A stretch of 64,000 nucleotides of DNA from Lampris incognitus (lineage: Eukaryota > Chordata > Actinopteri > Lampriformes > Lampridae). The notes beneath the pieces were generated by a model that saw nothing but the letters and a program-made list of their open reading frames with translations, searched no databases and was not told the DNA's origin. The stretch's first letter is position 1. The number at the start of each line of letters is the position of its first letter. Of this stretch, positions 53,123 through 64,000 are shown piece after piece. Location: NCBI RefSeq assembly GCF_029633865.1, contig NC_079219.1, positions 49,737,008 through 49,801,007 on the forward strand. The letters are read 5' to 3'. Made by a program: the position numbers and the translations under genes.

Positions 53123-53336
53123 GGACGCCCAACCAAGCTGGAGGTAACACAGGGATTCGAACCGGCAATCCCTGTGTTGGTAGGTAACGGAATAGAATGC
53201 TACACTACCCGGACACCCTCCGTATTATATGAAAATCTTTGTAAGAGTCTGAGTAAAACGGTTTACATGGCAGTGACGTTGATTGGCAGGGAGCAATACT
53301 GAGCCCCAGCCAGAGACAGAGGCATACCCATAATAC

Positions 53337-53495
53337 TGTAACGTGCATGGATAAGTAGACACGTTGGTCCTTGTCTAACAGGTCGGACCCTTTAGTCGAC
53401 TGGTTAACGTTGTCGCTTGCGGAGCAGAAAACACGGGTTCGCGTCCCGGCTGTGGCGACGGTCTCCCAGACTGCCCCCCGAATTCACTACAATAA
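53337..53495 (+). mobile_element. tRNA-like SINE, reference copy (plus)
   Basis: TGTAACGTGCATGGATAAGT at the start, box A TAGTCGACTGG, box B GGGTTCGCGTCCCGG, then CTGCCCCCCGAATTCACTACA at the end. The best-preserved of four copies in the window. Its TG...CA ends are unusual for a SINE. Confidence 0.65.
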
Positions 53496-53610
53496 TAAGT
53501 AAGGGTCATTGCATTTAAAATTAACTTGTATAATATAGCTTTGTTGATTTTAAGGAAGCCATTGACAGAGTGTGGCAACAGGGTCTATGGAAAATCATGA
53601 GAAAGCATGA

Positions 53611-54974
53611 TGTAACCCAGTCACAGTCACACAATGGGTTATTAATAATATCTGGTTAGATGTGATCCAGTTATCCCAGCAAAGGGTTAATATTGTGTTT
53701 TGATTGATTTGTGTAGAGCAATGCTTTCTAGCCAATGAGAAGCGTCTGTCTATCTGGAAGTCCTGCCTCCATTGCAGTCAGCTGCTGTGTGCGCGAGATT
53801 GTTAGAACGCGCCACAGAAAACACACGTGCGATCTCTCGAGCTAAAAGTGAGAGGAAAAAAGAGTGAACGAAAGAATTCGCCATTGTCCGTCAGCGGGGA
53901 GACAATCGTCCTGTCTTCTCGTGTCTTTGTGTTGATTTGTTATCAGAGAAGTCTTAAGTTGAGTTGATGAAAGTTAGAGATATCGCCAGCATTCCTGTTT
54001 TCCACCGGGGCTCCGGTGGAATTTCTGCATCGTTGCTGCGTGAGAAACGTTCGTCTTGGTGAGTCAGACGATGTAGCTAGCATGAAAAGCTAACTAGCCA
54101 GCCTGGAAGATGTAGCTAACCTCACCATAATGTGAATTTGGAAAAAAGCATTTTACTTGAAAACGGTTGAAGAGAAAGTCTTCACTTTGGGTTATTTTAC
54201 ATGTCAGTATGTTTCATAATGTTAGAAGAACATTGTGTATGTTTGTTTTTGAACTCGAGTGTAACGTTTACCGAGAGTAGTCCAGGGGCCAGAACTACAA
54301 AACCATTGTAGCTGACTGTAGCTATTTTGAATGGCTATTATTTTGTAGTATACAGGCAATTTGCTGTGTATATATATATTTTGAGTTTATTCAATTGTGA
54401 AAGCATATGTTACAGTTGTGTGAGAATATTTACTGTACAGTTAGTTGATAATTGATATAGTGACTAAACCCTGTTTGTAATACAGGTTGGGTCTTTTGAG
54501 TGATTGATTATTCCTGACGAGGAACTGGCGAGCCACCGCTCGGAACCAAAAGAAAGAGAAGATTCTCCACCTACTATCTTACACACGTCTGGTGTGGTAG
54601 GACACTGAATCTAACCCCACAAATCTCCCACACGCCTGGTGTGGTAGGACTCTGAAAAACACACACACACACTTTTATTTTTATTTTCTTTATTTAACCA
54701 AAAGCGCTTACTGTATTAGGACCCGGGTCATTGAGGGATTATTGTATATTGCATTGTATAATTGTATGTGTACCTTTGAGTGTTGCAACTACAACACTAA
54801 ATATTTCTACTTACCATTTTATCCTGGTTGTCCGGCCCCTGTCATTTCTCAGTCCAGTTAATCAAGACTCCTACGAACCTAGTTAAGAGGTGTACTTACC
54901 CTATGGTTACTACTACTTACCTTAGATGGTTATTAATCATCCTTGCAGGTTATTCCTTATCCAAGTGGGTTACA
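53611..54974 (+). repeat. 5' LTR, 1364 bp
   Basis: By line-by-line comparison with 60277-61479 only four substitutions and two short indels (6 and 8 bp) are seen over ~1.2 kb. Preceded by CATGA, a candidate duplication that cannot be checked because the other end is off the window. Confidence 0.9.
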
Positions 54975-55027
54975 CGGTAAAAATTTGGCGAGCCAGCCGG
55001 GAGTTGTGTGTACTGTACTGTGAAATA

Positions 55028-55058
55028 CACTCACCGGCCACTTTATTAGGCACACCTG
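55028..55058. repeat. Orphan Tc1-like terminal repeat fragment
   Basis: ACTCACCGGCCACTTTATTAG and the following bases match a widespread fish transposon end, related to but not the same as the Tc1 copy at 32447. It sits where gag should be, so it may mark the site of the gag deletion. Confidence 0.5.
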
Positions 55059-55098
55059 TCACAGCAAAAAAGAGAGAGCTCAAAGAAAAGCAACAGGC

Positions 55099-58000
55099 TT
55101 GGGAAACAAAGTATGGAACAGAGGGTTCTTCTTTAAACGAGAAGTGAGTTCTGTTGAGGGACAAACAGAAACTCAAAGTCAAACGAACTGTCCCGAATCC
55201 AATAAAAAGAGCAAAGCAAGCCTTAACTCACATAGTGTAGGCCAGAAAGTGAAACTCCCCCAAAATCTGGTTGGTGATGTATGCACAGCCAATGTCATTG
55301 TGTCTGGTATAGAGTGTAACTGTTTATTAGATACAGGTTCTCAGGTTACCACGATATCACTGTCATTTTACGACAAGCATCTTTCAGAGCAACCTATTAA
55401 TCCTGTGAACCATATTCTTGAGGTAGAGGGGGCAAATGGTGAGTTTATCCCATATGTGAGCTATGTAGAGATCAGTGTTAAGTTTCCTAAAGAGTTAATC
55501 GACACAGAAACAGAAGTACAAACATTAGCTTTGGTTGTACCCGACATCCGCTTTAACATTGATATGCCCTTACTCATAGGAACAAACACACCTGACACCC
55601 TTTATGAGCAATATTGCCACCACAAGAACCTCACCACATCTCTCTCTGGGTACTGTCGGGTCTTCAAAACCCTTCAGATGAGACAGAAGCAGACCACTAC
55701 TGGTCGACTTGGTTTAGTAAAGCTTAATGGCCTTACACCAGAAGTACTCCCAGCTGGTCAGAAGGTTATTTTAGAGGGTTTTTTCTGCTGTAAAGCAACG
55801 AGTAACGAGAGCTGGGCTTTACTAGAGCAGCCATCTATTTCATCTCTGTCAGGTGGGGTATTTGCAGACAGCTGTCTAGTCACTCTGCCGACTAAGTATC
55901 CTTACAAACTCCCTGTACTGCTAAGGAACGAAACTGACCATGACATTAGTCTGCCAACAAACTGTGTTATTGCAGAGTTAAATGTACCAGAGCAGCTTAT
56001 GAAAAATACTGATGGTCAAGCTGGCACAGCCAAGTGTTCTAGTCAGCAGTCTAGTACAAACTTGTCATTTGATTTTGATGCTTCTCCAATTCCAGAAGAA
56101 TGGAAGACTAGGGTGACTCAGAAGCTGAACACTTTCTCTAATGTCTTTGCCCATCATGACCTAGACTTTGGTCATGCAACGAAAGTAAAGCATCACATCA
56201 AACTTCAAGATGAAACACCGTTCAAACGACGGGCACGCCCGATACACCCGCAAGACTACGAAGCCGTTCGAAAGCATCTCCAAACCCTCGTCGATGCAGG
56301 TGTCATCAGAGAATCCGAGTCTCCATTTTCATCACCCATCGTTGTAGTCAAAAAGAAAAATGGTGATGTAAGATTGTGTGTGGACTACAGAAAACTCAAT
56401 ACCCAAACGATCAAGGACAACTACGCACTTCCCAATCTAGAGGAGTCATTTTCTGCACTCCATGGATCCCAGTGGCTTTCAGTTATGGATCTCAAGTCTG
56501 GTTATTATCAGATAGAAATGGAGGAGAGCGTGGTCCGCGGTGGCGTAGCGGTCTAAGCATCGGCTTGGTGTCGATGCACTTGCCCACTGGGGACTGGGGT
56601 TCGCGCCCCGGTCTCGTCAGATCCGACTATGGCCGGACTCGATGAAGCAGCAATCATTGGCAACGCTGTCTTCGGGAGGGGGGCGGAGTCGGCTTGTGTT
56701 CGTCATGTGAATGCGTCTCTGTGTGTGTCGGAAAAACAGTGGTTCGGCTTGGATTCGCCTTGTCACGAAAGTGGGGAGGCGTCTCCTTCGAGACTGCCGG
56801 CCGGAGAGATGCAGTTGGCGAACGCGTGCAATACGAGGGTGGGTGTTTGAATTAAAATAGGGATCAATTGGCCACTAAGATTGGGAGAAAAAAGGGAAAA
56901 ATCAGAAATAAATTAAAAAAGAAAAAAGAAATGGAGGAGAGCGACAAAGCGAAAACGGCCTTCGTCTGCCCATTAGGTTTTTGGGAATAGAATCGCATGC
57001 CGCAAGGTATCACGAACGCGCCGAGCACTTTCCAGCGCCTAATGGAAAAGTGCATGGGAGACATCAACTTAAAAGAAGTGCTGGTTTTCCTGGATGACCT
57101 TATCGTGTTTTCCAGCACCTTGGAAGAGCATGAGGAAAGGCTTTCACATGTTCTCACACGTCTCCGAGAGCATGGTCTCAAGTTGTCTCCAGAGAAGTGT
57201 AGTTTCTACCAAACTTCAGTTAAGTATCTTGGACACATCGTGTCAAGAGAAGGAGTTGAGACAGATCCAGCGAAAGTTCAAGCATTAAAGACCTGGCCAA
57301 GACCCCAAACCATGAAAGACCTCAAATCTTTCCTTGGTTTCTCTGGTTATTACCGTAGGTTTGTGCAGAACTACTCAAGAATCGTGAAGCCTCTCACCAA
57401 TCTCACCGCTGGCTAGCCACCATCTCGAAAAGGATTCAGGGCAAAACCGAGTGATGGCTACTACAATCTCAAGGAGCCGTTTGCTAAGCGCTGGACGACC
57501 GCCTGTCAGCAAGCCTTCGAACTTATCATCGATAAGCTAACTTCACCTCCTGTTCTGGGATTTGCCAACCCAAAGTTACCTTACATTCTTCATACGGATG
57601 CCAGTACTACGGGCTTGGGAGTGGCGTTGTACCAAGAACAAGATGGACAAAGTCACGTCATCGCCTACGCAAGACGAGGATTGTCCCGTAGCGAAGCTCG
57701 ATACCCCGCTCACAAGTTGAAGTTTTTAGCTTTAAAATGGGCCGTAACAGAAAAATCCCATGACTACTTATACGGAAACACTTTAACAGCCGTGACCGAC
57801 AACAATCCATTGAGATATGTCTTGACAACCGCAAAACTGGATGCCGCCAGCTATCGGTGGTTAGCTGCCCTTTCTACATTCAGTTTTGACATCAAGTACC
57901 GAGCTGGTAAACAAAACCAGGATACATACGGTCTTTCAAGACGACCCCATGGTGCCCTAGCAAATGACAGCGTCTCACAGGAGGAAGATACTAGGATCCA

Positions 58001-60111
58001 TCATTTCGCTTCTCATCACCTCATACCACCAGAAGACAGTCCTTTTACTACGGACGTAGTTAAAGCTACCTGTCAAAAGCATACTGTAAGTCAAGTGTCT
58101 GAGAAACTCCCTTCTTTCTGCTATGTCGAGTCTATAGCCATACATCCCGGGGCTATCCCTGCTGTAGTTGAGGAAGAGGAGTATCAAGAGGGTCTCATCA
58201 CCGTCCCAAAGTATAGTGATGAAGATCTAGTCAACTTTCAGAGAACAGATCCTGTCATCAGTCGAGTCATTAACCTGTTAGAGTCAGGAGAAAAGCCAGA
58301 TGCCAGTCTCAAGGCCGAGTCATATGAGCTAAGCTTAATGCTCAAGGAGTGGAGCCGTCTAGAACTAACCGATCGCCTGTTGTACAGGAAACGTCAATGT
58401 GACAATCGAGCAGTGTGTCAGTTAGTCCTTCCCCAATAACTGAGACAGCCCGTTCTTCAAACTCTTCATAATAACATGGGGCATATGGGGATAGAACGCA
58501 CCCTTGAGCTGGTCAGATTGAGGTTCTATTGGCCAAAGATGGCCGCAGACGTAGAAAACAAGGTGAAAACCTGTGGAAGATGTGTACGCCGAAAGAAGCA
58601 ACCAGAGAAAGCAGCTCCTTTGGTTAACATCCAGACCAGCAGACCGATGGAATTGGTCTGTATGGACTTCTTGTCTCTCGAGCCAGATAGCCATAACACA
58701 AAAGATATTCTAGTTATCACAGACCACTTTACAAAGTATGCCTTCGCTATACCAACGAAAGACCAGAAGGCAAAAACAGTAGCTAAATGCCTCTGGGACC
58801 TGTTCTTTATCTTTTATGGTTTCCCAGAGCGTCTCCATAGTGATCAGGGTAGGGATTTCGAATCTAAGACGATCAAAGAACTTTGCGCATTAGCTGGTAT
58901 ACGTAAAGTCAGAACTAGTCCTTATCACCCTAGGGGAAATCCGGTTGAGCGCTTTAATCGTACTTTGTTAGGTATGTTGGGCACTCTAAGCGACAAAGAG
59001 AAGTCAAAGTGGCGTGATCATGTCAAACCCCTCACACACGCCTATAACTGTACACGAAATGAAGTTACCGGGTTTTCGCCATACGAGCTTATGTTTGGCC
59101 GCCAGCCTAGGTTGCCCATTGATATTGCCTTTGGTTTACCTGTCAGGGGGGACTGTTCATCAACATCCCACTCACAGTATGTAAAAAACCTGAGGTCTCA
59201 CTTAGAAGAGAGCTATCAACTTGCTGTTGAAAATGCCAAGAAAGTCGCAAACAAGAACAAATAGCGGTTTGACAAGCATGTGAGAGAGTCTACTCTAGAA
59301 GTAGGTGACCGAGTCCTTGTGCGAAATCTCCGTCCCCGCGGCAAACACAAACTTGCTGATCGGTGGGAGTCTACGATCTATATCATAAAGAAGAGAGCAG
59401 GAGACCTACCCGTCTATGTAGTGTGTCCAGAAAGTCAAGAATCACCCACACGGATGCTGCACCGTGATCTCCTACTTCCCTGTGGTTTCTTGTCTGAGAC
59501 AGAAGAGGAGGAAACAGTCAAACCCGTTCAAAAGCCTAGGACTAGGCAGGATCCTATCCAAACAGAGGAGGAAACCGACGAGTCGGAAGATGAAGCTGAC
59601 AACTCTCAGTGGTTCCACACTCCTGTAAATCCTGTGGAGGAGAGAAGATTTACTAGAGTTCCATATCCCCAAGAGAATGGAAGAGACTACGGACGTAGCC
59701 AGTCCTATTGAAGAGATGGAGTACTCACCTATGAGTTCCACTACTGAGGTTGTCCAGTCTACTCAAGTCCTGCCGGAAACAGAGAACCTACCTGATGTGT
59801 CTTCTCAGGAGGCTGGAAAAGAAGAGCAACACGTTGAAAGGCCTTCTGACATATCCATGCCTGAGGAGTCTCCAACTGAGGAGGATGGAAATATTCCGAA
59901 CTTCCCTGCAGAAGTGCCTACGGAAACTGTTGAAGATGATGATGATGTTCCGATGCTCGGCTTGTCCAGTCCAGAAGACGAAGTTCCAATGAAAGGGGTC
60001 ACAATGATATCCCTCCAGCAGAGATCGAAGCAACCAATCTTCAGTCCAGTGAAGGAACTGATGATGATCCTCGGAGATCAGAGCGTTCTAGAAGAGCACC
60101 TGGACGCATAA
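55099..60111 (+). pseudogene. Gypsy pol of the long-LTR element, multiply broken
   Basis: Protease CLLDTGSQVTT near 55318-55350; reverse transcriptase N-terminal half to 56530 (FKRRARPIHPQDYEAV, VKKKNGDVRLCVDYRKLN, MDLKSGYYQIEMEE). A SINE interrupts 56531-56926; it resumes with MPQGITNAPSTFQRLMEKC and FLDD (~57090). In-frame stops at 57414-57416, 58437-58439 and 59262-59264 separate RNase H (HTDASTTGLGVALY, ~57595), integrase zinc region (MGHMGIERTLELVRLRFYWP, 58476) and core (MDFLS; HSDQGRDFES ~58837; NPVERFNR ~58940), and the C-terminal basic part (59280-59711). An acidic tail in another frame runs 59677-60111. A true gag is missing. Confidence 0.88.
56531..56926 (+). mobile_element. tRNA-derived SINE in the reverse transcriptase, 17-bp duplication
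   Basis: AGAAATGGAGGAGAGCG occurs at 56514-56530 and again at 56927-56943. The insert starts TGGTCCGCGGTGGCGTAGCGG (box A within), has GGGTTCGCGCCCCGG (box B) and ends in an A-rich tail (AAATTAAAAAAGAAAA). Length 396 bp. Same family as the copy at 45893-46525. Confidence 0.92.
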
Positions 60112-60264
60112 CGTACTAAAGCTTGGGAATCCACTTGTTTCCTTTGCTCATAGTCTGTTAGAAGGGTTAAACAAAGTGCTTGTTGATGTTTTTGAGAGTC
60201 ATGAAAACCCTTATCTTGAGCCGATAGCAGTTGTTTAAGAACATGAAGGGACTCATGTTAATTT

Positions 60265-60276
60265 AGAAGGAGAGGA
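60265..60276 (+). promoter_or_regulatory. Polypurine tract of the long-LTR element
   Basis: AGAAGGAGAGGA directly before the 3' LTR. Confidence 0.75.
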
Positions 60277-61479
60277 TGTAACCCAGTCACACAATGGGTT
60301 ATTAATAATATCTGGTTAGATGTGATCCAGTTATCCCAGCAAAGGGTTAATATTGTGTTTTGATTGATTTGTGTAGAGCAATGCTTTCTAGCCAATGAGA
60401 AGCGTCTGTCTATCTGGAAGTCCTGCCTCCATTGCAGTCAGCTGCTGTGTGCGCGAGATTGTTAGAACGCGCCACAGAAAACACACGTGCGATCTCTCGA
60501 GCTAAAAGTGAGAGGAAAAAAGAGTGAACGAAAGAATTCGCCATTGTCCGTCAGCGGGGAGACAATCGTCCTGTCTTCTCGTGTCTTTGTGTTGATTTGT
60601 TATCAGAGAAGTCTTAAGTTGAGTTGATGAAAGTTAGAGATATCGCCAGCATTCCTGTTTTCCACCGGGGCTCCGGTGGAATTTCTGCATCGTTGCTGCG
60701 TGAGAAACGTTCGTCTTGGTGAGTCAGACGATGTAGCTAGCATGAAAAGCTAACTAGCCAGCCTGGAAGATGTAGCTAACCTCACCATAATGTGAATTTG
60801 GAAAAAAGCATTTTACTTGAAAACGGTTGAAGAGAAAGTCTTCACTTTGGGTTATTTTACATGTCAGTATGTTTCATAATGTTAGAAGAACATTGTGTAT
60901 GTTTGTTTTTGAACTCGAGTGTAACGTTTACCGAGAGTAGTCCAGGGGCCAGAACTACAAAACCATTGTAGCTGACTGTAGCTATTTTGAATGGCTATTA
61001 TTTTGTAGTATACAGGCAATTTGCTGTGTATATATATATATTGAGTTTATTCAATTGTGAAAGCATATGTTACAGTTGTGTGAGAATATTTGCTGTACAG
61101 TTAGTTGATAATTGATAATTGATATAGTGACTAAACCCTGTTTGTAATACAGGTTGGGTCTTTTGAGTGATTGATTATTCCTGACGAGGAACTGGCGAGC
61201 CACCGCTCGGAACCAAAAGAAAGAGAAGATTCTCCACCTACTATCTTACACACATCTGGTGTGGTAGGACACTGAATCTAACCCCACAAATCTCCCACAC
61301 GCCTGGTGTGGAAGGACTCTGAAAAACACACACACACACTTTTATTTTTATTTTCTTTATTTAACCAAAAGCGCTTACTGTATTAGGACCCGGGTCATTG
61401 AGGGATTATTGTATATTGCATTGTATAATTGTATGTGTACCTTTGAGTGTTGCAACTACAACACTAAATATTTCTACTT
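60277..61479 (+). repeat. 3' LTR, interrupted
   Basis: Matches 53611-54812 closely and stops abruptly after TTTCTACTT, where the minus-strand element begins. The expected last ~160 bp (as at 54813-54974) should lie beyond 64000. Confidence 0.9.
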
Positions 61480-61693
61480 TGTGGAGTTAGAAAACAACGA
61501 GACAGGAGATGTGAGAGTAGACGTAGTCGAGGTAGTTTACTAGCTCCAACTTTGCATGTCATACGTTCGACAACGACACTGACTTGTGTACCGGAAGCGG
61601 AAGTGCCTTATCTGACCCCTCGCCTCTTCCCTTAAAGGTACACCGTCCTCTTAGGTGAATGTCTCTAGTTATATAGATGTGGGTCACCACACA
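61480..61693 (-). repeat. 3' LTR of the minus-strand element
   Basis: TGTG...CACA ends in minus orientation; a TATATAAC box (61664-61671 region, minus) is present. Partner LTR outside the window. Confidence 0.8.
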
Positions 61694-61800
61694 GGCCCCC
61701 CCAGAATTCACCTACACAAAACAATGCAAAACAGCAAAAGCGCAAGACATGAACATGAAAATACACTCTACAAAAGAACAGTCAATGACATAGTGCAAAG

Positions 61801-63998
61801 TCACGTGGAAAACAGGTGACGAGTCGGGGGGCGGACCCTGCGGCCATAACGGCTGCACTTCACAGGAAGGGAAACAGATGGGGCCGAAACCCGGGCCATA
61901 GGCGGGGCCGAAGCAGGAACAGAGGCAGGTGCCGGGGCCGACCTAGGAGGGTGTCCCCCCCGCGGGGGTAGGGCCAATTGCATTGGCTCCCCAATGTCCA
62001 AGTGAGCGGGCTTGAGACGGTCTATAGCGACCCGCTCCGGCCTGCCCCCCATGTCCACCACAAAGTTCTTGTCCCCCGCCTCCAGGACGCGGAAGGGCCC
62101 GTCGTATGGGGGCTGCAGCGGGGACCGATGGCTGTCGTGCCTAATGAAGAGTACCTCGCCGATGGCAGATCCTTGGGGACGTAGGACCGGGGGAGGCAGT
62201 GTTGAGACATCGGAATGGGAGCGAAGGCACCGGCAGCGCTCCGGGATGCACTGAGGTGAGAGGCGGCTGACCAGGGAGCCGTAGCATCCGGAAGAAACTC
62301 CCCCGGAACCCGCAGGGGCTGGCCATACACGAGCTCAGCGGAGGAGGTCTGGAGGTCTTCCTTCGGGGCCGAACGCAGGCCGAGCATGACCCACGGGAGC
62401 CGGTCCATCCAGTCGCAGCCAGTGAGGCTTGCCCACAGAGCGGCTTTCATGTCCCGATGGAACCGCTCACAAAGTCCGTTGCTCTGCGGGTTGTATGCCG
62501 TAGTGCGGTGGATCTTCACCCCCAGGTGCTCAGCGACCGCCGTCCAGAGCTCCGAGGTAAACTGGGAGCCCCGGTCGCTCGTGATGTCACCCGGTGTGCC
62601 GAAACGGGCCACCCAGCAGCCGATGAACGCTGGTGCTACCTCTGCTGCCATCGTGGAGGACAAGGGAATAGCCTCTGGCCACCTGGTGGCCCTGTCCACA
62701 ATAGTGAGGAGGAACGTATAACCACGGGAGGGGGGCAGGGGACCCACCAGGTCAACATTGATGTGGTCAAACCGCCTCTCTGGAACCACAAACGGCGCCA
62801 AAGGGGCCTTGGTATGGCGGTGCACCTTGGCGCGTTGGCACGCCACACACGAGCCGGCCCAGGCTCTAACATCCTTTCGGAGCCCAGGCCAAACGAACTT
62901 GACGCTCACCAGCTTGGTCGAGGCCTTCACTCCCGGGTGGGAAAGGCCGTGGACGGTGTCGAAAACTCGGCGCCGCCAGGAAGTAGGCACCAGGGGGCGC
63001 GGTTGACCGGTGGAGATGTCACAGAGGAGGGTGGTGTTGGCCGCGTCGAACGTCACGTCCTCCAGCCGTTGCGCCGTAGGGGTCGACCGGTAGTCTTGAA
63101 CGGTCGCGTCCTTGGCTTGGTCCGCTGCCATAGCGGCGTAGTCGAGTCCCAAGTGAACGGCGTTAACAACCGCCCGTGACAGGCAGTCGGCGACGAAGTT
63201 ATCCTTGCCCGACACGTGTTGTATGTCCGTGGTAAACTCGAAAACCGCCGCGAGATGGCGCTGCTGACGCCCAGACCACAGTTCTGAGGTTTTGGCCATA
63301 CAGAACGTCAGCGGTTTGTGGTCCACGAAAGCGGTGAACTGTCGGCCCTCCAATAGGAACCTAAAGTGTCTGGTTGCGAGGAAGAGACCCAGTAGTTCCC
63401 TATCAAAGGTGCTGTATTTGCGCTTGCTCTCACGGAGTTGTTTACTGAAGAACGCCAACGGCTGCCAGCCCCCCCCCCCCACCCACTGCTCACACATGGC
63501 CCCCACGGCGTAGTCGGAGGCATCCGTTGTAAGGGCTATGGGGGCGGCAGGCGACGGGTGAGCTAGCAGCGCAGCGTTGGCCAGCGCGGTCTTGGCAGCC
63601 ACAAAAGCCTCGTCCATCCCCGAAGACCAGTCCAGCTCGTCCTTAGACTTCTTACCCCGCAGGGCCTCATACAGGGGACGCATGATGTGGGCGGCACGGG
63701 GCAGGAAACGGTTATAAAAGTTCACCATGCCCAGGAATTCCTGCAGCGACTGTACAGTGCGGGGGCGGGGGAACATGGTGACAGCCTCAACCCTGGCAGG
63801 GAGGGGAACGGCCCCCTGTGGAGTGATGTGGTGCCCGAGGAAGGTGATGGACGACTCCCCGAACTGACACTTAGCTGGGTTGATGATGAGGCCGTGTTCG
63901 CTGAGCCTGTCGAACAGCTGTCTGAGGTGCGTCATGTGTTCCTCCGCCGACGCGCTGGCCACGAGGATGTCATCTAAGTACACAAACAAAAATGGCAT
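61801..63998 (-). pseudogene. Gypsy pol (minus), partial, one frameshift near the C terminus
   Basis: Minus frame 63998-62022 (658 codons within the window) starts inside reverse transcriptase at FVYLDD, then the connection region, RNase H (TTDASDYAVGAMCEQ, ~63520; DHKPLTF), integrase zinc region (HGLSHPGVKAS ... CVACQRAK), and core residues in VDLVGPLP, TSDRGSQFTS and NGLCERFHR. Near 62150 the frame shifts: from there the family-like C terminus (FVVDMGGRPERVAIDRLKPA) is read in the frame ending at 61801. Apart from that the visible part is intact. The 5' half is beyond the window. Confidence 0.85.
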
Positions 63999-64000
63999 GT

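Larger units (their letters stand above)
48325..53218 (-). mobile_element. tRNA-derived SINE (minus) split by an LTR element
   Basis: Left part 48325-48651 is body and A-rich 3' tail (minus reading); right part 53123-53218 is the tRNA-like head, whose minus strand reads GGTGTCCGGGTAGTGTAGC ... GCCGGTTCGAATCCCTG (box B). The halves rejoin exactly once the LTR element and one copy of GGACG are removed. Confidence 0.8.
53611..61479 (+). mobile_element. Ty3/Gypsy retrotransposon with long LTRs, defective
   Basis: The LTR starts TGTAACCC and ends GGGTTACA (perfect 8-bp inverted ends). Internal region 54975-60276 has protease, reverse transcriptase, RNase H and integrase but almost no gag. It contains at least three in-frame stops, a SINE insertion and a probable C-terminal frameshift. 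The 3' LTR is cut at 61479 by another element and its remainder lies beyond the window. Confidence 0.9.
61480..64000 (-). mobile_element. Ty3/Gypsy retrotransposon (minus), 3' part, continues off the window
   Basis: A 214-bp 3' LTR (61480-61693; minus reading TGTGTGGTGACCC ... TAACTCCACA) is preceded on the minus strand by a G-rich polypurine tract (TTCTGGGGGGGCC). Upstream lies pol. Inserted in the 3' LTR of the neighbouring element. Layout and pol resemble the CsRn1-type group of fish; this clade call is inference. Confidence 0.85.

Noticed and set aside
39966-53495. tRNA-like sequences with good box A and box B
   Set aside because: They continue into SINE bodies, are repeated in the window and lack a convincing cloverleaf with paired acceptor stem, so they are SINE heads, not tRNA genes.
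62022-63998. 658-codon minus frame as a host gene
   Set aside because: It contains polymerase, RNase H and integrase motifs next to an LTR, so it is retrotransposon pol.

Overview
The window looks like a stretch of a teleost (ray-finned fish) nuclear chromosome. Its only recognisable host genes belong to the fish-specific rapunzel (rpz) family, they are spliced with GT/AG introns, and the rest is dominated by repeats typical of fish genomes: chromodomain (Sushi-type) and other Ty3/Gypsy LTR elements, RTE and L2-like LINEs, a restriction-like-endonuclease LINE, tRNA- and 5S-derived SINEs, Tc1 elements, MITEs and long GT, TC, TA and AAG microsatellites. No bacterial-type operon, CRISPR array, rRNA gene or credible functional tRNA gene is seen.

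Layout. 0-8.3 kb: intergenic DNA with LINE fragments, a 30-bp minisatellite, a CpG-rich stretch and two G-rich tracts. 8.3-11.6 kb: two tandem rapunzel-family genes on the + strand (179 and 226 aa), the first with a likely promoter and 5' exon at 8.29-8.43 kb. 14.5-18.5 kb: nested DNA-transposon, LINE and MITE layers, hairpins and TA/TG microsatellites. 18.5-24.3 kb: a decayed Sushi-type element interrupted by a solo LTR. 24.8-32.1 kb: a CpG-rich stretch followed by a third rapunzel-family gene (395 aa, two coding exons, rpz5-like) whose 2.7-kb intron is packed with LINE and SINE insertions. 32.4-33.7 kb: a dead Tc1-like element. 33.7-48.3 kb: long, apparently gene-free DNA with several SINEs, a nested MITE and a transposase fragment. 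48.3-53.2 kb: a SINE split by a mag-like Gypsy element that is intact except for one stop codon. 53.6-61.5 kb: a second Gypsy element with 1.36-kb, nearly identical LTRs but a ruined coding region. 61.5-64 kb: a third Gypsy element on the minus strand, inserted into the 3' LTR of the previous one and running off the window.

How the parts relate. The three rapunzel-family genes share one orientation and an alignable core, so they are tandem paralogs; the long one adds a C-terminal domain of unknown function. The mobile elements are nested and their target-site duplications are often readable, so the window records a relative insertion order. All assignments come from reading motifs by eye; clade names for elements and paralog names for rapunzel genes are inferences from family knowledge.
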